From Cycas panzhihuaensis (lineage: Eukaryota; Cycadophyta), in NCBI GenBank assembly GCA_023213395.1, contig CM041465.1, positions 98,091,741-98,155,740 of the forward strand: DNA of 64,000 bases, given 5' to 3'. The notes under the pieces were generated by a model that did not search any database, had not been told where the DNA came from, and saw nothing but the letters and a program-made list of their open reading frames with translations. Made by a program: the position numbers and the translations under genes. This document shows, one piece after another, positions 50,711 to 61,271 of the stretch (position 1 is the stretch's first letter; each line of letters starts with the position of its first letter).

Positions 50711-51902
50711 AAATGAAAGTAAACAACGGAAAGAGAGCATACCTGGAGATGGTGGAATCCACTTGTTGGGTGGTGTCCTTCCTTAATATAAGATGGATTA
50801 TGATAGGAGAAAGTCTCCAATGAAAGGGGTATGCCCTATTATATAGACTTAAAGTAAATTTGGTAGAATTTCTACTTATCAAATATGCTTATGACATGGG
50901 AAAAGAGTATGGTAAAGACTCAAAATAAGGAAATATAAACTAAACTCAATAACTTAGCATATCTATTATGAGTCCTTATTAAATAGAGATTTTGATGAGT
51001 AGCTCTAAGCTCTTAACTAATGGCGAGGAGATAGAAAGATCTCCTTTCTCCTTGTAATAGTGTGAGTGGTATTCTTGCAAGGCAATCACAATAAAGGGCA
51101 CAACAAAATATATATAATATCTCTAGCAAATAATAGAGCCAAAAATGAGCTAAATATATATCCAAATCAAATAGTGAAAATTAGGTGGAGGATCCTTAGA
51201 TTGACTTAGTATCCCCCTAATATGGTAGGATCCCCAAGTAATACTTAGGTGTTACCTCCCTTTGCAATGTCCTCTTTAAACCTATAATAAGATAAACAAG
51301 TAGGCTAAAAAAGGAGGATGTTATGAAGGGGAAATAACTATGCAATAATTAACATACCAAGTAAAGCAAAACAATATAAAAATATGTAGCAATACATATG
51401 GAAGAACTTACCAAAGGGCAAATAGAGGAGGTTTACCTCTTTCTTGAATGGTGGAGGTGGCCAATGGTTAAAAATCTCCACTCCAAGACGTCCTCTTACT
51501 AATGGAAGTGTGTATCTCCAAAGATATAATCATAAGTGATATATGGGGACCAAGGATGCCAAATTATCATAGAATTTCAATAGCATTATAACATGGTGTT
51601 ATGTCTCAACTTGATCCCTCTTTCTCAATAAAATGTTAAGGAGAATTATAAATGAGGGCAAGACTAGAGGAGGTGGTTTTTAGCCCATTAGAAGAAAACC
51701 ATGGGATAAATCCATGAGTAAGACTCATGGATTTGGGCCAAAATCACATGGAGATGATTAAACTTGGGGTTGATTTATCCTCTTAGGCCACCAAAATCTG
51801 ACAAGCATAAATATGGGGTTGGCACAAGGTACTCAGGACTATTATAGGAGTATTAATATGTTGACTATGACTAATAAACTTGAATCCGGATTAGTGGTAG
51901 TC

Positions 51903-51946
51903 GTACCATAAAGATATTTATGGTACCATAAAATACTATATAGTAC
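51903..51946 (-). repeat. 20 bp-period GTAC array in U3 of T6
   Basis: GTAC at 51903, 51923 and 51943, exactly 20 bp apart. Units are GTACCATAAAGATATTTATG and GTACCATAAAATACTATATA. Confidence 0.9.
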
Positions 51947-52375
51947 TACTATTGCATGCAAAATAGGTAGCAATTTGGTAACAAACTCAATTTTCTATTA
52001 ACAAGCTTATGACAACAAACCAAAAACTCATCAGTGAAAGGTCTTGGGTGTAGACACATACAATATGAAATGGAAAACAATAAATAATATAATTAATAAA
52101 TGAAAATGAGGTAAAGAGGGCACTACAAGGGGGATAAACACCTTTTCTCATTCAAGGAGATTAATAAGTGGACCAACGACTATTAACTAGAGTCATACTC
52201 ATCATTAGCTAAAATAAATGTGGGCTACCACGTAGAATAATCAAGAAAACAAAAGAATAAACTCACTCTTTATAATCATGATATATAAAATTGATAAGAT
52301 ATAAAGAGTAATGAATCATCCCTCCATTTACCTGTTTGCCATAACATCCATGTAATTTTTAGGCATTAGGAAATA

Positions 52376-52511
52376 CTACCCCCTTAGAAGTAGAGCCTTT
52401 TCAACCTATGGCTAGAAAATAGTGAATATTGTTAATAGAAATGATGAGAGATATAACAATAAACTAATGTGTATATGGAATAAGAGACTAGGTTTACCAT
52501 AGTTTTACCTC
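52376..52511 (-). other. 3' spacer of the T6 element, part before copia-2
   Basis: Matches the T3 and T5 spacers just inside their LTRs; the first motif copy at 52496 is where copia-2 inserted. Continues at 59966. Confidence 0.6.
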
Positions 52512-52516
52512 ATTAC

Positions 52517-52828
52517 TAATGGATGTTAATGCATCAAGGTCATTAGATTAATTATATAAAGGTGACTTTAGGTTAGTTAAGTCACATAGTTAAATGTAAT
52601 TTTATTTACATTTAAGTATAATTTTGAGATTATATCATTGGATGGGAAACTCCTTTGGAAACCCTAATGCACATCTTCTGATATAAAAGGCTGAATGTGA
52701 AAGAGAGAGTCATAATTCTCACCTCTCATTTTTTCTCTTAATCTTATTCTCTTTATTTTGCTCTTACTCTTATTATGTGCCATTTCTTTAGTATAGTGGA
52801 GTGTGGTAACTAGATCTTTCACCCAACA
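52517..52828 (+). repeat. 5' LTR of copia-2
   Basis: 312 bp, ending ACCCAACA. The start TAATGGATGTTAATG aligns with TGAAAGAGATTAATG of copia-1. TATA-like GATATAAAAGG lies at about 52679. Confidence 0.93.
52679..52690 (+). promoter_or_regulatory. Putative TATA box in copia-2 LTR
   Basis: TGATATAAAAGG in the 5' LTR; the 3' LTR keeps GATATATAAGG. It lies about 165 bp into the LTR with roughly 140 bp remaining, a usual place for a copia promoter. Confidence 0.6.
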
Positions 52829-52830
52829 AC

Positions 52831-52843
52831 TAGTATTAGAGCC
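52831..52843 (+). other. PBS of copia-2 (initiator tRNA-Met)
   Basis: TAGTATTAGAGCC, two bases after the LTR, with two transitions from TGGTATCAGAGCC. Confidence 0.92.
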
Positions 52844-54679
52844 TTTGTTAGCCACATTTCCCCACTAGGTTTGCATAGAGCCAATAATGTCTCTCACTCA
52901 TAATTGATGTGAGGTTGAGAACTTTCTTTTGTATTAGAGAGCTTAAAATTATATTAATTTATATGTTGCTATGTTTTCTATATGTGCAAAAGTTTAGAGG
53001 TGAAAAATATAGATTTTTGAAGCCCTTTGATTTCTGAAACAACCCCGAAAGCATTGAATGACTAAAATTTTATGAAAATTTTAACCATCTCAAATTTTGA
53101 TGAAATTTGATGTGTAGGGTCTTCTTGCTAAGAGGATCATTTTTGTCTTCTATTGTAACTTTAGATTCAACCTACAATAACTAGTTTTAGTTGAAACAAA
53201 AGTTTTCTAACAAATGTTGAATTTACCTCTTCAACCCTGCAAAAAATGTTGCGAGAGCATTTCAAGCAAATTTTGGCTAGTTTTAGAGATGGTATAGAAG
53301 GAAAAATTGATGTATGTGTTAATATGAAGCTTTTGACATATTGAAGTTTAGATTCTGAGATAGTAAATCTAGTAAGATTCTGCTTTTGTATTTTTTTTGG
53401 GGAAAATTTTTTTATGTCTTTTCAGAAATTTGACTTCACTTTCTTATCATAAATGACATACTAAACACATTTTTTCTTCCATCATAAATTTAAATTTCAT
53501 CATTTAGGCTTCTATATTTATAATTTTTATAAAATATTACGCATTTATTATTATTTATAAATTTTGTAGAAAAAAAATCATAAAATAGAGCAAAATAGCA
53601 TGCATATAGATTTAGAAAATCCAATATTTTAGTGACAATTTAATATGATTTTTGGACCTTTGTGAATTTTGTATTGAAATTTCTAAAAATATATTTAGAA
53701 ACATTATACTAAAGGAAGGGAAACCTTAGATCAGAAGTAACATCTGGTTCCCCTACTAAATTTAGTATACTCTTTTTATTTCCACACATAGCATAAAGCA
53801 ATACATAAAGTAGCAACAATAACAAAGCAAGCATGGAAGACAAGCAAGCACATTTGGTATCTTTCTATTTTACTTTTCAATTCAAGTTATTTAGAAATAA
53901 CTTGCATTATTTCATAAAAAGAATATCATCTATATGACTTATACCACTAGTTCTTGAGTTGTGAGCATACTTGTCTTGGTTGAAATAGACCATGGTTGGC
54001 CAAAATTTGGGTCCTAAGGGAAGTGTGACTTTCATATTGGGTTTGGTCTTAACTATAATAGTGGTGGAGGGATAGGTTAGCCATACCTATGACCTTTAAT
54101 CAGGGATAATCCTAATAACCACCCAAAAAAATAAAAAACCTTAATTAAGTTTAAAATATACCTAATCCAATATCTGTCATAGCCATGAGATATATACGTA
54201 CTATTTAACTCCTCATAGGAGGTATATAGTTACTCACTAGTGGATTGAGTAAGGACTAGGAGTACCTGGGCTCCATTGTGACTTAGATTTTATCACTAAG
54301 TACAAGTGCGAGTATCATGGGTGAAGGCCCTAATACATATACTAGAAGTCCCCTTAGGCATCAATACCTCAACTACTTTAGACTAGAGATAGAGATTTGG
54401 GTTTGATCATACATCCTATATTAGACTTGGTTTTTTAATTGTATACACCTACATGGAAGCTTCTACATGGGATTAATCTTGATTTTATAATCACATGACA
54501 CATTATTTATCTTTGTGATCCTTATATTACCATTTGTACATATCATTAAACCCTATTATGTCAAGAGTATTTTCCATAAGTGTTGCTTACTACTTAATCA
54601 TATTTCTCTCTATTATGGCAAGTGTATCAACTAGACATGTTAGTGGCATTTTTATTTACTATTTCTTCACTATCTCTTT
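52844..54679 (+). other. 5' leader of copia-2
   Basis: About 1.84 kb, homologous to the copia-1 leader (30031-31947). Includes the counterpart of a short frame around 53220-53345 (GIEGKIDVCVNMKLLTY). No other coding signal; the open frame at 54534-54725 leads into gag. Confidence 0.6.
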
Positions 54680-55650
54680 TACTTTATCATCTTTACTATG
54701 TCTTCTCAATTTAAGTAGAATATAAACTGCATCTTAAAAGGGAAAGATAATTGGGATCTATGGTATACTAGAGTCAAGAATGCTACTAAGTATGTAGGCC
54801 TTTAAAGAGCCCATCTACAGCTTATACCTATCATTCTTATGACAATAACGACACCTGCCTTTGAGGGAATGCCACATATAGCTCCGATAGATCCTGCAAC
54901 TAAATTACAATGGGAAATCGATAATGAAAATATTTGTGTAGGTATTCTATTAGTGATTAATCATTCCCTGCACAATTTAATGGATGAAGAATAACACGAT
55001 ACTACCTAGAAAGTCTTTAAGGTTCTTAAAAATAATTTTGATGCAAAATCTTACCTTGCATTTGTTCATCTAGACTTAAAGATGAATAAGATGAAGATGC
55101 AAAAGGGATGTGCACATGAAATAATCAACCTCCTTCAACCAATCAAATAAGTAATAGATAAAGATTTTAAGACTCAATGTATTATATGGGCATTCCTCAT
55201 ATAGTCCTATCTATATATACCTAATTATAAGAACTTGCTTAGGAGTTTTCAATCAAGTGGAATGTTGAAGACACTTAACTTCGAAGCTCTTGCAGAGAAG
55301 TTTATAAAATTTGATAAGATCTTTGATACTAATATTGTAACTTCAGATCCTCTTCTAAATGCAACTTTTGACATGGAATAAGAAATATGCTTCTCAAAGA
55401 ATCAGGGTCCCTCTCATGGTAGACGAAATAACTAAGTAAGGAATAGAGGATGAGGAAAAGGAAATCAGCCACAAGATCAATATAACCTTTAATAATAGCA
55501 GCCTAAATAGTCTTAAGGCCAAGTACCACCTTTTAATGTAAGACAATTAGGCTAAACCAGTACTTTAGAAACTAGAAATTAGATTATCATGTGTGAAAGG
55601 TGTAATAGGAAAGGACACCTTATAAAGGATTATCGTATATCTGCATACAA
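54680..55650 (+). pseudogene. Copia-2 gag
   Basis: From about 54690: MSSQFK, then WDLWYTRVKNATKYVGL, RAHLQLIPI, KLQWEIDNEN, LLVINHSLHNLMDEE, LKMNKMKMQKGCAHE and MLKTLNFEALAEKF. This is the same succession as copia-1. A zinc knuckle at about 55590-55635 reads CERCNRKGHLIKDY, the last Cys changed to Tyr. Several stops, so not functional. Gag with this knuckle would bind genomic RNA in particles. Confidence 0.88.
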
Positions 55651-58600
55651 GTTGCCTAAGTTTCAACAAAAATACAAGGCTCACAATGTTAATAAAACAT
55701 ATGAAGAATAGTTTGGTGGTATAAGCTTTAGTCAAGCACATATTCAAAGACTTGAGGAAAGAACCATTGATCAAACTAAGAGGTATTTTAAAGCTCATTA
55801 TGGCTATGCCACTTGTGATCTTGAATCACCAATGCAAAATCCCTCTTGGAGTTGTAAATAGTATAACTTCAAATGCCTCCTCATGGATAATGGATACAGG
55901 AGCGGCATAGCCTATGACCTGCAATCAAGATCTATATCAAACTTTTGATTCTAATGTATATGGTATCATTCACATGGCTGATGAATCCCAATAACCAATC
56001 AAAGGTATTAAAAACATACATGTGAAACTCCCAGGTTTGAGAGATTTTACATTATTTGATGTCCTATATATTTCTAATTTGAAATAAAACCTACTATCTT
56101 TATCCACTCTTATCTCCTGCGGATTTAATCTTAGTGTTAATGTAAATGACCAAACTCTCTAGGTTATTCACCCTTTAATAAATTGAGTGGTCTTGAATGG
56201 AAAGTCTATTGGCAAATTATTTAAGTTGAATAACTCCCCATTTTCTGAACCCAATTATACTCAAAGCCCTTGTGTTGATGAAGACTTTACTTTTAATACC
56301 ACTTTGACACACCATAAGCTATCCCTAGAAGCTCTTTAGCATGCTCACATGGGCCATGTTCATATTAATCGACTTAGAGATATTTATCAGACCCTTCCAG
56401 GTCTACCCGAGTTCTCCTCTAAGTCCTTTAAATGTGAAGCATGTATCATAGCCAAATCTTATAAATAGCCTTTTATTAATAGTTAGTGAAATCCAGTCAT
56501 CCTCTTTAATTGGTACACTCTGATCTATGCAAACTAATGGCCATTCCATCATTCAAGCAAAAATTATATTACATATCCTTTATTGATGATTTTATTAGGA
56601 AAGTGTGGGTGGATTTTTTGACTAGAAAAGATGAGGCATTTAGTGTCTTTAAATCTTTTAAAGCTCGCACTAAAAAGAAGTCAAGTTATCAAATAAAGTG
56701 TCTCTGAATAGATAATAGTGGAGAATATACCTCTATTGAGTTTGAAAACTATCTACAAGAAAATGACATCAAGTATCATACTATAATAGTAGGCACCCCC
56801 TAATAGAATGGAGTTGTTGAGCACATGAACAAGTCTATTATGAATATAGCTTAATCTATGTTAGTTTATAAAAATGTACTTGCTTACTTATGGGTAGAAG
56901 TAATTTAGATAACTAGTTATTGCATGAATTCTGTTAGCCCATCTAAAGGAGGAACTTCTTCTAATGAAAGGTGGACTAGACAAGCCCCACTACCTACCAC
57001 TTAAAAATATTTAGCTCAATATATTATGCCCATATACTAGATAGAGATAGAAATAAACTCCAACCTAGGTCACTTATAAGCATCTTTGTTGGATACCCTA
57101 TGGATAAGAAAGGATACAAGGTTTTTATACCTTCATAGTGGAAGATTATTATAACTAGAGACACGATGTTTACTAAAATAGGGAATCAATTATTACAATT
57201 AGACTCTAAAATACCAAACTGGCATTATTATGATACTACTCAATATGATGTATAGATTCTAAAATTTGGGGGGGGGAGACATTCAAGAGTTACTTAAACT
57301 ATTAGAATTTGATAATAGAGCCATAAAGGATAGCAGTTATGACTCTCAACCAATGAGTATATATCATGCACCACTATTCGAGAATAATAGAGTTGACAAA
57401 AGAAAAGCAATGGTAGATAGACCATGCTTTCCAGATGCATCAACATCCTCCTTAACAAATATGTAAAATGATCCTTTTGAGGATCCAAACGAAGACTATG
57501 TAGTTGGAGAAATAAATACCTCATTCCCAACTTGAGGTTCTCGTAAAGCCCACCAACTAAATAAGGATATACAACCTAATGAGGTAGGCAAAATTAACAC
57601 TCAAAGTGCCTACAGAGCCAAGATGTAGGAATCACTTTTCATTGAGTTAGAACCAACAGAACTACATCTTGGTCTTGATGAAAAGCCCCTCTTATACCAA
57701 GAAGCTGTAAAACATATAGCTTAGAGGAATTCCATGAATGAAGAGTATTAATCTCTTATAAAATATGGTACATGAGAGCTCATTGAACTACCACTTGGAA
57801 GAAAGGTAGCTCAAAATAAATAGGTATACATAAATAAATACAGATTTGATGGCACCCTTAAAAAACATAAGGTGAGATTGGTAGCAAAGGGATTCACATA
57901 AAGGGAAGGCATTGGCTACACTGAAGTCTTTAGACCTATAACTAAGTGGCCCACAATCAGAACTCTTATGGCCTTGGCAACTCAATAGGGCTAAAAGATT
58001 CACTAGGCTGATGTAAAAATTGCATTTCTCAATGATGATCATGAAGAAGGAATCTACATGGATCAGCCTAAAGGATTTGAGATTGCTAGTCTAGAGCATA
58101 AGGTGTACATGCTCAAAAAGTCCTTGTATAGCCTTAAACAAGTCTCTTGTGCTTGGTTCACCAAGTTGTTAGAAAGAATGAGGTAACTTGAATATGAGGT
58201 TTGTGACTACCATGATATAGATATAACACAGTTTATCAAACACCAAAAATATAAAGTCACTTATCTCTTAATATTTATGGATGATATGCTTATAACAAGA
58301 ACAATGAATAGGCAATCAGTCAGCTAAAGAAGGACTTAGCTAAAATGTTTAAATTATATGATATTAGGTTGATGAAATACTACTTAGGGATTAAAGTCAT
58401 TTATAAAGATGAAAAAATATTTCTTTCTCAAGAAAAGTACATCAACAATCTTCTAATAAAGTTTTAGTTAGAAGATGCTCGAATTATAGCCACTCTAATA
58501 GAACCTAATATTAAAATGATAGTTGATGGCAATGATTGAGAGGTATACACAATACTTTACAAGTATCTTGTAGGTAGTCTCATCTATACTACTAATACAA

Positions 58601-59190
58601 GACCTAATGTTACACACTCTATCGACATTCTTACCTGTTATATGATAAATCCTAAGCAGAATCACTGATAGGTAGCAGTGTGAGTGTTAAGGTACCTTAA
58701 GATGACCAACAAATATGGTCTACTATATGAACCTAATTTAGAGTTCAAACTATATATATACATAGACTCAGACTTTACTAGAGATAAAGACATAAGGAGA
58801 TCCATGTCCAAGTATGTAAAGTTTCTTGGAACAACACTAATATTATGGAGATCTAGATGGTAGAAGATAATTGTTGATTCAACTACTAAAACTAAATAAA
58901 TTACTACTTCTGAGACTAACAAGGAAGTGATATGGCTTAGGAAGTTATTAGAAACATTAAATATTACCCAAACAAGTCCTAATAACCTTCGTGTGGGTAA
59001 TCAATCAATAATCCACATGGTAAAAATTCCTATATTTAACGATCATACTAAATACATAAGTATGAAAATCCATAGGATTTGAGAACTAGTTCATGATAGT
59101 ATAATTTAACTAGAGTACTACCCCACAACAGATCAAGTGATTGATATCTTTACCAAACCATTGCAAAAGGTGAAGTTTAAATAGTTCTAT
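55651..59190 (+). pseudogene. Copia-2 pol: protease, integrase, RT, RNase H
   Basis: Protease SWIMDTGAA at about 55884-55910 keeps the DTGA active site. Pre-integrase zinc region at about 56330-56460: HMGHVHINRL and CEACI intact. Integrase core from 56507: LVHSDLCKL with the first Asp present, FIDDFIRKVWV, IDNSGEY near 56710, and NGVVEH with the Glu. Linker with a G9 run at 57268-57276. RT from about 57690: KVRLVAKGF, EVFRPITK and MALATQ, then [24 protein letters not shown], and FMDDMLI at 58274-58294 (family YVDDMLI). RNase H from about 58920: VIWLRKLLETLNITQTS, NQSIIHM, and IDIFTKPLQKVKFK ending at 59181. Stops occur in every domain, yet most catalytic residues are retained. Confidence 0.92.
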
Positions 59191-59254
59191 GGGTAGCTCG
59201 ACCTTTGGGCCTCCATCTCCAACTAATTATAGGAGATGATAATAGGATCGTCAT

Positions 59255-59370
59255 ACTCTATTCCATTTGTGAAAACCCCTTATAGGCACAAAAGAATAAG
59301 AGTAAGTCTCCACTCTATCCTATTTATGAAAATACTTTGTGGGCATAGAAGGATAAGGGTTGTTCTAGTC
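59255..59370 (+). repeat. Imperfect ~58 bp tandem repeat in copia-2 3' noncoding region
   Basis: Two to three units built on GTGAAAACCCC or ATGAAAATAC, then AGAATAAGAG or AGGATAAGGG. Matches 25296-25405 of copia-1. Confidence 0.6.
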
Positions 59371-59640
59371 TTGAAAAATTGAAACCTATTAAAACCTGAA
59401 AGGGCATGGGGGATGACCAAATGATATATGGAGACTTAGTAGATCAAGTTGCACATTTAAGCTACTTGGCTATTAGGCTACATCAAGAGCCACCTTAACC
59501 ATTTTGATTTAAGAGGCTATTGATTTTAAATCGTGTGGGTTTTTATTGCCCATGAGGATTTTCCCTCAAAAGTGTTAATGTAATAATGAGGCTTAAATGA
59601 AGACCTCATAGAATAGATTTTATCATAATGACCTTTTACC

Positions 59641-59654
59641 ATTAAGGGGGGGAT
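59641..59654 (+). other. Polypurine tract of copia-2
   Basis: ATTAAGGGGGGGAT directly before the 3' LTR; copia-1 has AAGGGGGGAT at the same place. Primes plus-strand DNA in this class. Confidence 0.85.
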
Positions 59655-59960
59655 TAATAGATGTTAATACATCAAGGTTATTAAATTAATTATATGGAGG
59701 TGACTTTAGGTTAGCTAAGTCACATAATTAAATGTAATTTCATTTATATTTAAGTGTAATTTTAGGATTATGTCATTAGGCAGGAAACTCCTTTAGAAAC
59801 TCTAATGTACATTCTCTGATATATAAGGTTAAATATGAAAGGGAGAGTCATAATTCTCACCTCTCATTTTTGCTCTTAATCTTGTTCTCTTCATTTTGCT
59901 CTTATTATGTGCCATTGCTTTAGTGTAGTAGAGTGTGGCAACTAGATCCTTCACCCAATA
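59655..59960 (+). repeat. 3' LTR of copia-2
   Basis: 306 bp, starting TAATAGATGTTAATAC and ending ACCCAATA, followed by the TSD ATTAC. Confidence 0.93.
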
Positions 59961-59965
59961 ATTAC

Positions 59966-60752
59966 TAGATGATTAGGGGGTGTTACCCTTAGTTTAATCT
60001 CTTAGGAAAACTATGTGGAAGGTGTACGAACTAAGTAAGATGATGGCTCAGTGACTAGGTTAATCCTAATAGGCCAATGGTTATAGGAGACCTAAGCAAT
60101 TACGAGTAAGGGTATCAACTAGTTAAGGTATATCATAACAATAAGCCAAGATGGACAACGTGGCCCGAAGTGGGGCTCAGAAGCCCCAAGCCTTAGATAT
60201 ATAAAGGGATGCATTAAATATTAAAGGAGAGACTTAATGGGCAAGATGGAATGCCATAATTTAATCTTGTTAATGGTCATGTTTTGGATGAAGAGTTATT
60301 TAGGATCATCTTAGAGCCAAATTTTTAGTTTGTCTGGTGTTTTATATTTTTCTTATGTTTTGTAGTTTTATATTATTTTTAAGTTTTTGAGTGTTTTATA
60401 AGTTTTTTTTTTTTTTTTTTTGAGGTTTTTATTTTTTAGATTTTTGGTGGCTTTATATTATTTTTGCAGGTTTACAATTAGATTTTATATGAAAAAGAAA
60501 TGGGTAAGTAATGAAGTAACTAGATAATAATAAAAGAGACAAGGTCATAGGCATTAAAGAGTAGTGTACCTTAGGAGGGACATAACCTACTCAAATATAT
60601 ACAAATGCATAAGGTAGTTTGCCTTTATTTTGAAGCATAAGTGGTAGTTTAGGCTCTTACTAGAGTATAAGGGAAGTTGGTAGCTTAGCTAAGCTTCTAA
60701 GATGGGCTAAGAGTACTTGGGGTTATCACCATAGTTTAACATGTTTAGTGAG
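59966..60752 (-). other. 3' spacer of the T6 element, part after copia-2, cut by T7
   Basis: Continues the spacer from 52511; motif copies at about 59987, 60253 and 60729. T-rich runs include T19 at 60403-60421. The sequence matches 32880-33382 of the T3 spacer and stops inside the fifth motif, where T7 begins. GTGAG at 60748-60752 is the presumed left target duplication. Confidence 0.65.
60403..60421. repeat. T19 homopolymer
   Basis: Nineteen T residues within the T-rich part of the spacer. Confidence 0.95.
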
Positions 60753-61207
60753 TGCTGCTTCCGGCTCAGGAATGGATACGTAATCAACGGCCAGGTAAGT
60801 GCAGGTATGTTTCTCACCTTATCATCACTTTCTTTTGATGAGTGTTTGCTTACATGTCTATATATTTGTGGCTTTGTAGACGACTTTATCTTTGTCTACA
60901 CTTATTTTAGCCTATGACGACTATAGTAGGGGCACACTCCCAGCAAGTGTAGCACCCTGGTGGCCACTCCACTTCCCACATTTTGCCCTCCTTGCTCCAA
61001 GAACCACTTGACTCGCGCCACCTCTGCCCGTGTGATAACCCGTCATTGTTTGATTGACTTGCCACACCGTTTGAGCCCTATATTTCTCTTTTGGACCCAT
61101 TTGTTAGCTTGTTTACCCCCGTGTAGGTGTCTCAGCCCCCTATTGGCCCTTTTTGTCATCGCCTCAACCTGGGTAGGCTGGCTGGGCCTATTTTTCCCTC
61201 CGGGCTA

Positions 61208-61271
61208 ATACCGCCAAGATTTTCGTGGTACCGCTGGAAAGTCCGTGGTACCATAGATTTTGCGGCAGTGT
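61208..61271 (+). repeat. 20 bp-period GTAC array in U3 of T7
   Basis: ATAC, GTAC, GTAC and GTGT at 61208, 61228, 61248 and 61268. The middle units are set in GTGGTACC. Confidence 0.85.

Larger units (their letters stand above)
49981..52375 (-). mobile_element. LTR T6: Tat-type 3' LTR
   Basis: On minus it starts TATTTCCTAATGCC at 52375 after the polypurine tract AAGGGGGTAG, so it is a 3' LTR. AACAGGTAAATGGAGG follows. The array is at 51903-51946, TATA-like TTATAATTC on minus near 51655, tracts at 50400-50710. Homologous along its length to T5. The left end is approximate. Confidence 0.75.
52517..59960 (+). mobile_element. Ty1/copia element copia-2, full-length but decayed
   Basis: Length 7.44 kb, bounded by a perfect 5 bp target duplication ATTAC (52512-52516 and 59961-59965). 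LTRs at 52517-52828 (312 bp) and 59655-59960 (306 bp). The PBS TAGTATTAGAGCC is at 52831-52843 and the polypurine tract AAGGGGGGG just before the 3' LTR. Removing it restores a continuous spacer of the T6 element that aligns with 49540-49600. Same family as copia-1, with clearly diverged LTR middles. Confidence 0.95.

Noticed and set aside
49424-52375. T5/T6 as a simple ~3 kb tandem duplication
   Set aside because: Possible, but each unit starts with its own polypurine tract and LTR end and the spacer between is truncated, which nesting explains better. Not fully excluded.
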